Position numbers and translations under genes: made by a program. The notes under the pieces were generated by a model that made no database searches, was not told where the DNA came from, and worked only from the letters and a program-made list of their open reading frames with translations. 64,000 nt of DNA from assembly GCA_035703165.1 (NCBI GenBank), contig DASSYR010000027.1:1-64000 (forward strand), in the 5' to 3' direction. How positions within the stretch are numbered: the stretch's first letter is position 1; each line of letters begins with the position of its first letter. Shown here piece by piece: positions 9,516-19,500 of the stretch. This stretch comes from AWTP1-9 sp035703165 (GTDB lineage Bacteria; Bacteroidota; Bacteroidia; Chitinophagales; Chitinophagaceae).

Positions 9516-9523
9516 TAAGTTTG
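9516..9523 (+). promoter_or_regulatory. Possible -7 box upstream of tgt
   Basis: TAAGTTTG matches TAnnTTTG exactly and lies 42 bases before the tgt ATG. The nearest upstream TTG is only 13 bases away, shorter than usual, so the call is tentative. Confidence 0.3.
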
Positions 9524-9565
9524 AAAGATGTGGAAACTAATAGAATAAATATATAGAGTTAAAAG

Positions 9566-10705
9566 ATGGCGCCTCTAACATTTACTATACAATCAACCGA
9601 TACTCAATCCCGGGCAAGGGCTGGAAGAATAGTTACAGATCATGGAGAAATCATAACCCCCATCTTTATGCCCGTAGGCACCGTGGGTAGCGTAAAGGCA
9701 GTTACTCAGCAACAATTATTAAAGGATGTCCAGGCCCAAATCATTTTGGGTAATACTTATCATCTTTACTTGCGCCCCGGCATAAATATTTTAGAAAAAG
9801 CGGGTGGATTACATCAATTTAATGGTTGGCCTAAGCCTATTTTAACGGATAGTGGAGGGTACCAGGTTTTTTCATTGTCAGGAACAAGAAAAATAAAAGA
9901 GGAAGGAGTCACTTTTCAGTCGCATATTGACGGAAGCCGGCATCTGTTTACACCTGAAAATGTAATAGATATTCAGCGTTCAATTGGCGCTGATATTATT
10001 ATGGCCTTTGATGAATGCCCTCCCGGTGGCAGCGACTATACTTATGCAAAAAAATCAATGGAAATGACACATCGCTGGTTAGACAGGTGCATAAGTCAAT
10101 TTAGCGCAAGTCAGCCAAAGTATCCCTATACACAGAATCTTTTTCCTATTGTGCAAGGAGGTACCTATAAAGATTTGCGGAAACATTCCTGTGAATTAAT
10201 CAGTGCTAAGGAAGCAACGGGAAATGCTATTGGTGGCTTAAGCGTGGGGGAACCCGAACCAATTATGTATGAAATATGCAGTTGGTGCTGTGAACATCTT
10301 CCGCAAAGCAAACCCCGCTATTTAATGGGGGTAGGTACCCCCTGGAATATACTGGAAAGCATTAGCATGGGTATTGACATGTTTGACTGTGTAATGCCTA
10401 CCCGTAATGGACGCAATGCCATGCTTTTTACCACAAGGGGCGTTATTAATATTGACAACAAAAAATGGGAAACCGATTTTTCAGTTATAGATGATGGAAT
10501 TAATTGCGAAATAAGTAATTACTACAGTAAGGCCTATTTGCGTCATCTTATGAAGACAAAAGAAATACTAGGGCTAACTATTGCCAGCGTACACAACCTT
10601 GCTTTTTATTTATGGTTGGTGAACGAAGCAAGAAAACATATTGAAGCGGGTGATTTTATGAGTTGGAAAAAAGAAATGGTAATAAGATTGCAGACTAAAT
10701 TGTAA
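9566..10705 (+). CDS. tgt: tRNA-guanine transglycosylase (queuine tRNA-ribosyltransferase)
   Basis: A 379-residue enzyme that exchanges guanine-34 for preQ1 in tRNAs with GUN anticodons, towards queuosine. The TIM-barrel active site is intact: ILTDSGGYQVFSLS with the nucleophile-region Asp, FDECPPG, GGLSVGEP, and the catalytic Asp in DMFDCVMPTRNGRN. The structural zinc site is unusual. Of the family ligands C-x-C-x2-C-x25-H, only C314 and H343 remain; the other two positions are I312 and S317. I suspect this is common in Bacteroidota. No other queuosine gene is nearby. Confidence 0.94.
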   Translation: MAPLTFTIQSTDTQSRARAGRIVTDHGEIITPIFMPVGTVGSVKAVTQQQLLKDVQAQIILGNTYHLYLRPGINILEKAGGLHQFNGWPKPILTDSGGYQVFSLSGTRKIKEEGVTFQSHIDGSRHLFTPENVIDIQRSIGADIIMAFDECPPGGSDYTYAKKSMEMTHRWLDRCISQFSASQPKYPYTQNLFPIVQGGTYKDLRKHSCELISAKEATGNAIGGLSVGEPEPIMYEICSWCCEHLPQSKPRYLMGVGTPWNILESISMGIDMFDCVMPTRNGRNAMLFTTRGVINIDNKKWETDFSVIDDGINCEISNYYSKAYLRHLMKTKEILGLTIASVHNLAFYLWLVNEARKHIEAGDFMSWKKEMVIRLQTKL

Positions 10706-10780
10706 TTATCTTTCACATCACCTTCACATTTGCTTTTTAGCGGCATCCCTTTTTCGTGTTACATTTGCAGTTTCTGGATT

Positions 10781-11881
10781 ATGTTTAAGAAAATTGACCG
10801 TTACATATTAAAAAAGTTTTTTACAACCGTGTTTTTCATTGTAGCGGCTTTAACGGTTATTGCAACAGTTATTGATATTAGTGAAAAAACAGATGATTTT
10901 GTAAAAACCAAATTATCCGCGGGGCAAATTTTTATTAAATATTACCTGGGATTTATACCACATATTGCCGCACTTATTTTTCCATTATTTGTATTTATCG
11001 GGGTTATTTGGTTTACCTCAAAAATGGCAGTTCGATCAGAGATTATAGCCATATTAAGCAGTGGAGTCAGTTTCAATCGTTTATTGCGTCCATATTTATT
11101 GGGTGGAGTATTTTTAGGAATATTACTTTGGTTTGGTAATCGTTATCTTATTCCTAAAGCCAACAGTGTTCGTACAAACTTTTATGTAAATTATTTAGAT
11201 GTCCTAAATCCTGACCCGAGCAGGCAATCATACTCTTCCCTGTCTGATTTACATTTTCGTATAGATTCCTTTACTTATGCAGGTATGCATAGTTATGATA
11301 CAACCGGGAAATATGGCACTTATTTTTACCTGCAAAAAATTGACAATGGTAAGATAGTTTATAATCTTCGTGCTGACAATATAAAATGGGATAGCATTTC
11401 AAAACAATGGCAGCTTACTAATGTGTTGGAACGAAAAATTTTAGGAATAAAAGAAGAGATACAAGTATTTCCAAAAAAAGAGATAAAATTTACATTTTAT
11501 CCCTCCGAGTTAAAAAAAGATGAATATCTCAAAGATAAATTGTCCACTCCCCAATTAACCAGTTATATTAAAAGGGAAGAAATAAAGGGCTCAGAAGGAT
11601 TAAACACGCTTTTAGTGGAACGTTATAAACGAGATGCCGTACCCGTGGCTGTGGTAATTTTTACACTTATGGGGGGAATTGTAGCCAGCAAGAGGGTGAG
11701 GGGAGGAAGTGGTTTGCACCTTGCTATGGGGTTAGCGTTGGCAGTTTCTTTTGAGGTGTTGAATAAATTTTCTACTGTTTTTTCTACTAATGGAAACCTT
11801 CCTCCATTTTTAGCTGCATGGATGCCGGATATTTTCTTTGCGCTTATTACAATATGGCTTTATAAACGTGCTCCCAAATAG
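10781..11881 (+). CDS. LptF/LptG-family permease (YjgP/YjgQ)
   Basis: A 366-residue inner-membrane protein of the LptF/LptG family, which with LptB forms the ABC transporter that extracts lipopolysaccharide from the inner membrane. The layout is typical: N-terminal IDRYILKKFF amphipathic start, three transmembrane helices, a periplasmic beta-jellyroll-like region (about 150-275) and three C-terminal helices ending IWLYKRAP. I start at the ATG at 10781; the frame extends upstream only through a non-ATG start and an atypical hydrophobic stretch. tgt lies 75 bases upstream on the same strand. Sequence alone does not settle LptF versus LptG. Confidence 0.85.
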   Translation: MFKKIDRYILKKFFTTVFFIVAALTVIATVIDISEKTDDFVKTKLSAGQIFIKYYLGFIPHIAALIFPLFVFIGVIWFTSKMAVRSEIIAILSSGVSFNRLLRPYLLGGVFLGILLWFGNRYLIPKANSVRTNFYVNYLDVLNPDPSRQSYSSLSDLHFRIDSFTYAGMHSYDTTGKYGTYFYLQKIDNGKIVYNLRADNIKWDSISKQWQLTNVLERKILGIKEEIQVFPKKEIKFTFYPSELKKDEYLKDKLSTPQLTSYIKREEIKGSEGLNTLLVERYKRDAVPVAVVIFTLMGGIVASKRVRGGSGLHLAMGLALAVSFEVLNKFSTVFSTNGNLPPFLAAWMPDIFFALITIWLYKRAPK

Positions 11882-11919
11882 TTTATTTTTTTAATTGCAT
11901 AAATTTTGTGCTTTCTATT

Positions 11920-11950
11920 TTGCTGTAGTAAGAGCGAATTAATAACTTTA
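11920..11950 (+). promoter_or_regulatory. Putative promoter of the citrate synthase gene
   Basis: TTG at 11920-11922 and TAACTTTA at 11943-11950 (one mismatch to TAnnTTTG) are 20 bases apart, 28 bases before the start codon. The spacing equals that of the tRNA-Ala and atpD promoters in this window. Confidence 0.4.
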
Positions 11951-11978
11951 CTTTTTAATTAAGTTAAATACGCTTTTC

Positions 11979-13304
11979 ATGGGCATTTTAAAAGACCGGT
12001 TTAAAGCTAAGGCCGATTCTGTAGCAACCGAAATTAAAAACCTCCTTAAAGAAAACGGGAATAAAGTAATTGGTGAAGTAACGTTAAGCCAGATATATCA
12101 AGGCATGCGTGGTGTAACCGGGTTAGTAACAGAAACCTCTTTGCTGGATGCACAGGAAGGTATTCGATTTCGGGGATATTCTATCCCTGAATTACGAGAA
12201 AAACTACCCAAAGCGAATGGTGGCACCGAGCCTCTTCCCGAAGGATTATTTTATTTAATGTTAATAGGAGAACTTCCGACAGAAGAGGATGTGCATCACA
12301 TCACATCTGTTTTACAACGGCGAAGCCACGTACCTACCCACGTATTTAACTCAATAGAAGCTCTGCCTGTTAATGCGCATCCTATGACCCAGTTTGTGGT
12401 GGCAATAATGGCCTTGCAAACAGAAAGCCAATTTGCAAAAAAATATGCGGCCGGGATGAACAAGAAAGATTATTGGGATGCCATGTTTGATGATACAATG
12501 GACCTAATAGCGAGACTACCAAGAGTAGCTGCTTACATATACAGACGCAAATACAGATCCGGAGAGCATATACAGCCAAATGGGTTGTTAGATTGGGCTG
12601 GAAATTTTGCCCACATGTTGGGATATGAAGATGAAACCTTTAAAGAATTAATGCGTTTGTACATGACTATTCATGCTGATCATGAAGGAGGGAATGTTTC
12701 AGCACATGCAACCCATTTAGTTGGTTCCGCATTAAGCGATCCTTTTTTGAGTCTGGCAGCCGGGTTAAATGGATTAGCCGGACCTTTGCATGGTTTGGCA
12801 AACCAGGAAGTAATAAAGTGGATTTTTGAAATGCAGGAAGAATTAAATACGGATGCGCCTACTAAAGATCAGATAGCAGATTATGTAAAGAAAACTTTGA
12901 ATGAAGGGAAAGTGGTACCAGGGTATGGACATGCTGTATTAAGAAAGACGGATCCACGGTTTGAGGCACAGATGGCTTTTGGAAAAAAACATATGCCAAA
13001 TGATAAATTGGTGCAAACAGTGTGGAATATTTATGAAACTGTTCCTCCCATTTTACAGTCATTGGGAAAAATCAAAAATCCATGGCCCAATGTAGATGCA
13101 CATAGCGGTGCTTTGTTGGTGCATTTTGGTTTAAAGGAATATGAATATTATACCGTATTGTTTGGAGTAAGCCGGGCACTGGGTGTGCTGGCAAGTCTTT
13201 GTTGGGACAGGGCACTAAGTTTTCCCATAGAAAGACCCAAGTCAGTAACTACAGAACTTGTAAAACTTTGGTTAGAAGGCAAGGATAATATTTGGGGCGA
13301 ATAA
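11979..13304 (+). CDS. gltA: Citrate synthase, eukaryotic-like type
   Basis: A 441-residue enzyme condensing acetyl-CoA and oxaloacetate to citrate in the TCA cycle. The sequence resembles mitochondrial-type synthases rather than the hexameric E. coli type: GYSIPEL near residue 70, HADHEGGNVSAHATHLVGSALSDP, LAGPLHGLANQEV, and the catalytic-His loop VPGYGHAVLRKTDPRF, with the catalytic Asp in NVDAHSG. The start is an ATG. A strong intrinsic terminator follows 30 bases after the stop, so the gene is monocistronic. Confidence 0.95.
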   Translation: MGILKDRFKAKADSVATEIKNLLKENGNKVIGEVTLSQIYQGMRGVTGLVTETSLLDAQEGIRFRGYSIPELREKLPKANGGTEPLPEGLFYLMLIGELPTEEDVHHITSVLQRRSHVPTHVFNSIEALPVNAHPMTQFVVAIMALQTESQFAKKYAAGMNKKDYWDAMFDDTMDLIARLPRVAAYIYRRKYRSGEHIQPNGLLDWAGNFAHMLGYEDETFKELMRLYMTIHADHEGGNVSAHATHLVGSALSDPFLSLAAGLNGLAGPLHGLANQEVIKWIFEMQEELNTDAPTKDQIADYVKKTLNEGKVVPGYGHAVLRKTDPRFEAQMAFGKKHMPNDKLVQTVWNIYETVPPILQSLGKIKNPWPNVDAHSGALLVHFGLKEYEYYTVLFGVSRALGVLASLCWDRALSFPIERPKSVTTELVKLWLEGKDNIWGE

Positions 13305-13334
13305 GATTATCCTTTATTGGGTATAATGAATTTT

Positions 13335-13364
13335 AACTCCGGATTAACCCGGAGTTTTTATTTT
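13335..13364 (+). terminator. Intrinsic terminator after citrate synthase
   Basis: AACTCCGG (13335-13342) and CCGGAGTT (13349-13356) form a perfect 8-bp stem with a six-base loop, followed by a T-rich run TTTATTTT. It is placed directly after the citrate synthase gene. Confidence 0.9.
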
Positions 13365-13393
13365 GGTTGAAACAAGGCACAAAGTTATATTTG
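13363..13393 (+). promoter_or_regulatory. Promoter of tRNA-Ala
   Basis: TTG at 13363-13365 (within TTTTG), a 20-base gap, then TATATTTG at 13386-13393, a perfect TAnnTTTG. It overlaps the T-run of the preceding terminator and starts transcription about 75 bases before the tRNA. Confidence 0.6.
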
Positions 13394-13475
13394 CAGTCCT
13401 TAAAACGAAAGTGATTGCCTGTTCTTAAAAAGTTTTTAATACGGAATAGGTAACCACAAAAAAGATAACGAATAA

Positions 13476-13549
<74 letters not shown>

Positions 13550-13558
13550 CTTAATAAG

Positions 13559-13582
13559 TCCTGCCTGTGGTGGGATTTTTTA
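13559..13582 (+). terminator. Terminator after tRNA-Ala
   Basis: TCCTGCC and GGTGGGA pair with two G:U wobbles around a TGT loop, followed by six T residues, ten bases after the tRNA end. It also lies just beyond the stop codon of the convergent alpha-2-macroglobulin gene. Confidence 0.65.
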
Positions 13583-13599
13583 TGCATTTTATTATTTAA

Positions 13600-16500
13600 T
13601 TATTTCACCTTCACTCGTACACCCTCACTATGCGCACTAAACTCAGGGGCGTACATACATTGAATGGTAGTAACGCCATTGCTGAAATTACCACTATGTG
13701 TAACGAACAAAGGATATTCAAACACATAAGTTCCCTTGGGCAACCAGTTAAAGAAGAAATTGGTAGAAGCATCTTTGGTGCTTTCGTAATAGCCTAATCC
13801 TCCCTGCCATTTATAATGGCTCAGCACATTTACCGGTTCCATACAGGCTGCCCGCATATCTTTCATGTGTACATATTCCATATCACGGTCGGCACGGAGC
13901 TCAATCCTTACTTTTACTTTATCACCAATCTTAATTTCATCGCCATCATTTATTGGGATAAGCACCGGTCCATTATCGGAATTTTTTTCTACAAATAATT
14001 TTTTAGAAAGTTTCAGTGGAGTTTCGGCTGAACTAATCTTATCCAAATCTTCAAAGTATTGCCAGTAAATAGCACCCCATGAAGTTGAAAGGTTTAAGGG
14101 TTTAATGGTTGAAGGGTTGGTTACGGTAACTTTAATATTACCCATATTATTTTTTACCTCTTTGCCATCAATTCTTTCTTTAAAGTAACCTGTTCCCACC
14201 TCTGTTTTTGAATTGTTGTTAGAAATTGTTTTATCTCCTAACTGAATGATGATGGTTGGTTCTTCACTCAACCAGTCACTACCTTTCAATAGAAGTGCAT
14301 AGCATGCCTCTGCTGTGGCTTTGGTTGTTTTCCAGTTTTGCGTTTGCTTTTGTTTAAGCAGCCAGGTTTTTAAGTCATCCACTGTTTTATCATCGTTACC
14401 TGCTTCACTAAATGCTTCAATTAATAATGCCTGTGTTTCCACGGGGGCCTGGTGCCAGTAATAGCCGCCACTCATGTCTTTAAAGTACATGCCCATTTCT
14501 TCATTTACAATGGAATTGTCTTTGATAGATGCAAGAATAGCAGTCGGAGTTTTATTGTCTCCCGTACGGTGTAAAGCCAGCGCAGTCATTCCCTGTGCAT
14601 AGCGGTTTTGTTTTAGCCAGAATTGTTGTGATTGCCCGCGATAGTAATCATATGCTTTTTGAGTAGTTGCCGGTATTTTATAGTCAGGGAAAAAACTTCG
14701 CATATATAACCATTGAGTTTGTATATATCCGATATTTTGACTTTTTAATTTTGACTTCTGTTTTATTAAGAAATCGTAATCTTCTTTCAGTTTTCTGTCC
14801 AGGTAAGGAACCGCTGTTTTTAAGATGGAATTGATCTTGTTTTGTGTGGATGCAGGAATTGCTCCCAGTTTTTGCAGATGACCAATGCCGGTTATAATGT
14901 ACTGGGTAATGTAACGATCATCGGGCCCGCCTTTGAACCATACAAAACCACCATTGGGACTTTGCATTTCCTTTAGTTTGTTGAGTGATGATTCCAGTTC
15001 TTTGCTCAGCTTCACCATATCAAACAGCAGTGCAATATTTTTCTTTTGCTGTTCTTCATTCTTTGCTTCCAGCACCCAGGGAGTTTCTTGTAATAAAGCT
15101 GATTTCAACTCCTCATTTTTTTGAAGATTGCTGAGTAGAGCAGCGGTATCCAGTGTTTTCCATTTTTCAAACACTGCTTTTATTTTGGGAGAAGCATTAG
15201 CAATCTTAGCCGCTAATGCATTCGCATAATAACGATTGAATGTTTGCTCGGCACATTCATAAGGATACTCCATTAAATAAGGCAATGCCTGTACCGCATA
15301 CCAGGTAGGATTGGAAGTGTATTCAACAGTTAAAGCATGATTGCTCAATGTAGTGCTTTTATTGTTGAGTAATTTTTCAAAACTAAAATTCTTGCTTCCT
15401 TCACCACGCATGGGTAATGTAATACTTTCTGTTACCAGCATACGGTTGGTTAATACCGGTAAACTGTTTTCTTCACCATCGGCCCCTTCCCAGCCTCCCC
15501 CGATGGGGGAGGTGGCTTGAGCAACAACACGATATACCAGAGCGCTATTATAGTTGAATGGAATATCAATGCTGAATTTAATGCCTGCGCTTTGCCCTGC
15601 TTGTGCAGTGAATGACTGAACGGAGTTACCATTCTTAAACAATTCATCCACCGGTTTCATGGTAGTGGCATCGAATAATTGTAAAGTAGCGGTACCATTT
15701 AAAGTTTTATCAGTCAAATTGGAAACTTTCGTGCTGAATTCCATTTTATCGCCTTCCCGCATAAAACGGGGAGCATTAGGTTGCACCATCAGTTGTTTTT
15801 GTGTAACTACTTTGTTGGTGGTAATGGCCGTACGCATGTCTTTGGTATGTGCCAAACCCAAAAATTTCCATTCCGTTAATGCTTCAGGAATGGTAAAGCT
15901 GAAAGAAATATTTCCTGCTGAATCTGTTTTTAAATCGGGTAAGAAGAAAGCGGTTTCGTTAAAATTTTTGCGGATTTGGATAGAGGACGGATTTTGAGCT
16001 GATGGGATTTTATCATTTTTAATATCTTTATTTTCAATTTTAGTAACTGAAGTTGTTGAATTTTTTTTCTGAGTTACAACAACTTCCTCTAATTTATCTT
16101 CTCGGATTTGTATACCCGGGATTCTGCCTTCTAAGGCTTTGGGAACTTCTAGATCATAAAACGCAGCAGAATAGTACTCTGTCCATGGTTGTATTTCTTT
16201 GTTTCTCTTCCTTTTTATAACCAATACATCATATGATTTTGAATAGATATAAACATTATCTCCTTTATAACAATCCTTGGCTACTGTATTCTCTGTTCCG
16301 AATACATTACTGCTCCATTGATTATATCCATAAAAATCAGGATATAGCTGACTCTTAAAATCAGCCCAGTTATGTGTCTTAAATTGGTCAAGACTGGCAT
16401 CATACATGCTGGCCAGCATCTCGGCCGCCACTTTATCACCTTTAATACCGCTTACCTTCAATGTCCATTTTTCTTCACTGCCCGGTAATGTTTTATCACG

Positions 16501-19500
16501 GAAGCTTTCATAACTGATTTTTAATTCCTTGTTTGTCCAGGGTACATCAATTTGATTACTTCCGGTGTACACCCTGTTATGTTGTACATAAAACCAGTTC
16601 GTACTAATACCACCGCGATCATCTTCGTTAACAATAATATCAAAAGTCTTTGTTTCACTGTTCAGGTTAATATAACTTCTCTCATTCTTTTCATTGCTTC
16701 TTAAAATTTCCTGCACCATCCATACATCTTTATCGGCTGTGCTTATTTGATAACTGGCTTTCTCACCCGGCTCAACTACTCCTTTTAATACATCGGAAAC
16801 AGCACCTGCTTTTGTTGAGGTGTAAGCAGAGCTGTTGCTGTTGTACAGCTCAACATATTGCTTAGCCGTTACCATTTCGCCATATTTGTCTTTTGTAGTC
16901 ACCACTATTTCATACCAACCGGCAACAAATTTTGAACTTTGTCCCGCCAAATACGGGATGAATTTTGAATTCTCTTCCGTTTTATAATTTTCGTCAGCAA
17001 CCTTATCTCCCTTATTCCATTTGCTGATTTCATTTTCATCTGCATACACGTCATACGGGAAATAATTATAGTATTCTTCCTTGCTCATTAAAAACTGATC
17101 GGGCTGCAACCATAAACGTTCCCTGAAAATGCGGTTGGGCGCTTGCAGTTTGTGAATCGTAACATTCACATTGGTAGATTCAAAAATGTCATTCATGTTT
17201 TTGGAAGAAATCAAAATGGATTTCAAACTATCCGCCGGCATTCTTGACGGCATATTAATATTTAGTTGCAATGCCTGGTAAGCAACGGCCACATCATTGG
17301 TGCTGCTTCTTGTTTCACCGTTAATATCAGTAACATCTGCGCTCACTTCATAAATAAAAGTTGGCTGACTGGCTTTATCAACGCTTTCATCCGGTATGGC
17401 TTTGAAAGTAATTTTAAATTCACCATTAGCATCGGTATTGGTTTCTCCATTGGTGATTTCCATTTCTGTTCCGCTACCGCGAGGGGGTCTTATTTTGGCA
17501 AAACCAAAGCCATAATCCCACCAGATGGGCATACGTACACGACGCACTACACGATACTTTACCGTTGCTCCGTCAATATTGTTGCCAGCGTATGCTTTGG
17601 CATTTCCTTTTACCGTTATGTTTTCGTTAACCCGGTAAGTTCCATCCGGCTTTTTCACTTCTACGTAAAACTTTGGTCGTTTATATTCTTCCACATTAAA
17701 ATAGGCATAAGCATTGGTGTTAGAGTCGAGGATGGAAAAATTGCCATTTAGTGTTCCTTCCGGTAATTTAAAACTGCCGTGATAAGAACCAAATTCATTG
17801 GTAGTTAAATTTAGTTCGCCCACCTTTTGTCCGTTTGCATCGCGGAGGATTAATTTCGATTTATAATTCTCTATCGCTATTGTTCTTGTTTCGGCTGTGA
17901 TGGTTTGCATCACAATTCCTTTAAAGTACATTGTTTGTCCGGGACGATAAATGGAGCGATCGGTAAATAAAAAGGCATGAGTTACAGTAGGTTCTTGCCG
18001 AGGGTTGTATTCACGGTAAACATAATAACTATCATCTAAGAATAAGTAATCTTTGTTATGCGTTATTTCCAGTAAAAAGTTTCTTCCCTCATTGTCCGAT
18101 TTTATCCTGGTATAACCGTTCTTATCTGTAGTTAGCAATTCTTTTTTGTCTTCGCTATATTCACTACGTTGGTAATCGTATTTTTTTTCCCACACCTGCA
18201 CTTTGGCATTGGCAAGCGGATTCCCGGATTCCCGGTTAAGTATGTAGCATTCGCCAGAATTATTTTTTACAAAACTGATATTACTTACGTAGGTTGTGTG
18301 TAATGCTAAAATATTTTCTTCATTGCTGAAGTCAGGTTTTTCGCTGGCTAATAAAACGTATAAACCATTGGGTAATTCATTTATTTTGACTTCGACGCTG
18401 TGTTGCTGGTAATCTTTCAAATCGGGTAGAGATTCATTCCAGTTACGAATGGATTTTAAAGAAAGAATTTTTTCCCAAACGTCTTCATTTTCCAGGTTAT
18501 TTATATCAATTCGTTTTAATTCTTGTTTGGAAGTTTTTATAATACGGAAATAAAGTTTGCTGATATTTTTATAATTCACCAGCATACGGAAAGGCTGGTC
18601 GGGAACATTTACTTTTTCCGTAGTTAGTGTAAATGATTTGGCGACAATTTGATGTAACAGGCTTTTGCAGTTAATTCCGCCTTCACTTTTGGGAAATTTC
18701 GCTATTACGGCTTCACAAATTTCTTTGGCTCTTTTCTTTTCATACTGTACATCTTTATTGCTGAAGGTAGTGTATTGATTGCCTCTTTCGTTGTAAAAAG
18801 AAGCTAACAAATAAGAGACTTGTGCTGAGGCTGAATCATTGGCGTATTTCTTTGTGAGTTGTATTAATGACCGTTCGTATAATTTTTCTTTCTCTTCCAG
18901 TACGGCATGATTGTGCATAAATTGCAGGCGTTTAATTTCCAGGTCAATCAATGCGTCTGGCTTTGCATCTTTTAAATGAAAGCCGGTGAGTTGCTGAAAA
19001 ATGGTAATGGCTTTATAATAAAGAGAAGCCGTGTCTTTTGTTTTAAAAGATGCTTTGCTAAAAACAGGGGCATCAGCAAAAGCTTCTTCCTGCCTGATTA
19101 TAAACTGGTAAGCCGGTTTAGTTACGTCTCTTTCGTCATTGGTAAAATAATCCAGTGCCCGATGTGATAGGAAGTCGTACAAAGTAGAACGCAGGTACCG
19201 GTATCCATAGGTTTGAATAATGGCATCAAACGGTTCCAGTTTGGATGATTGCAATAATTTTACTTCACTGATGGAAGCCAGGTATAGGGCTGATATTTTG
19301 TTATGGAAATCTTTTACCCCCCAGGTAGCAATATCCTCTTTTTTAAAGTTTTCAGTATTGGTTCGGCTGTATAATCGCCAGCGATTGTTTTGGAAATAAT
19401 TCCAGTACAACTGGGCCGTCATACTTTGTAATAAAGATTTTGCCGGCTGTCTGGTTTCTGCAGATTCTGCCTCCAGGGATTTGATGCTGTTGATACCGGC

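Noticed and set aside
17266..17751. 161-codon open frame on the plus strand within the macroglobulin gene
   Set aside because: It lies antisense to clearly conserved macroglobulin domains, has an unnatural composition and no promoter or start signal of its own.
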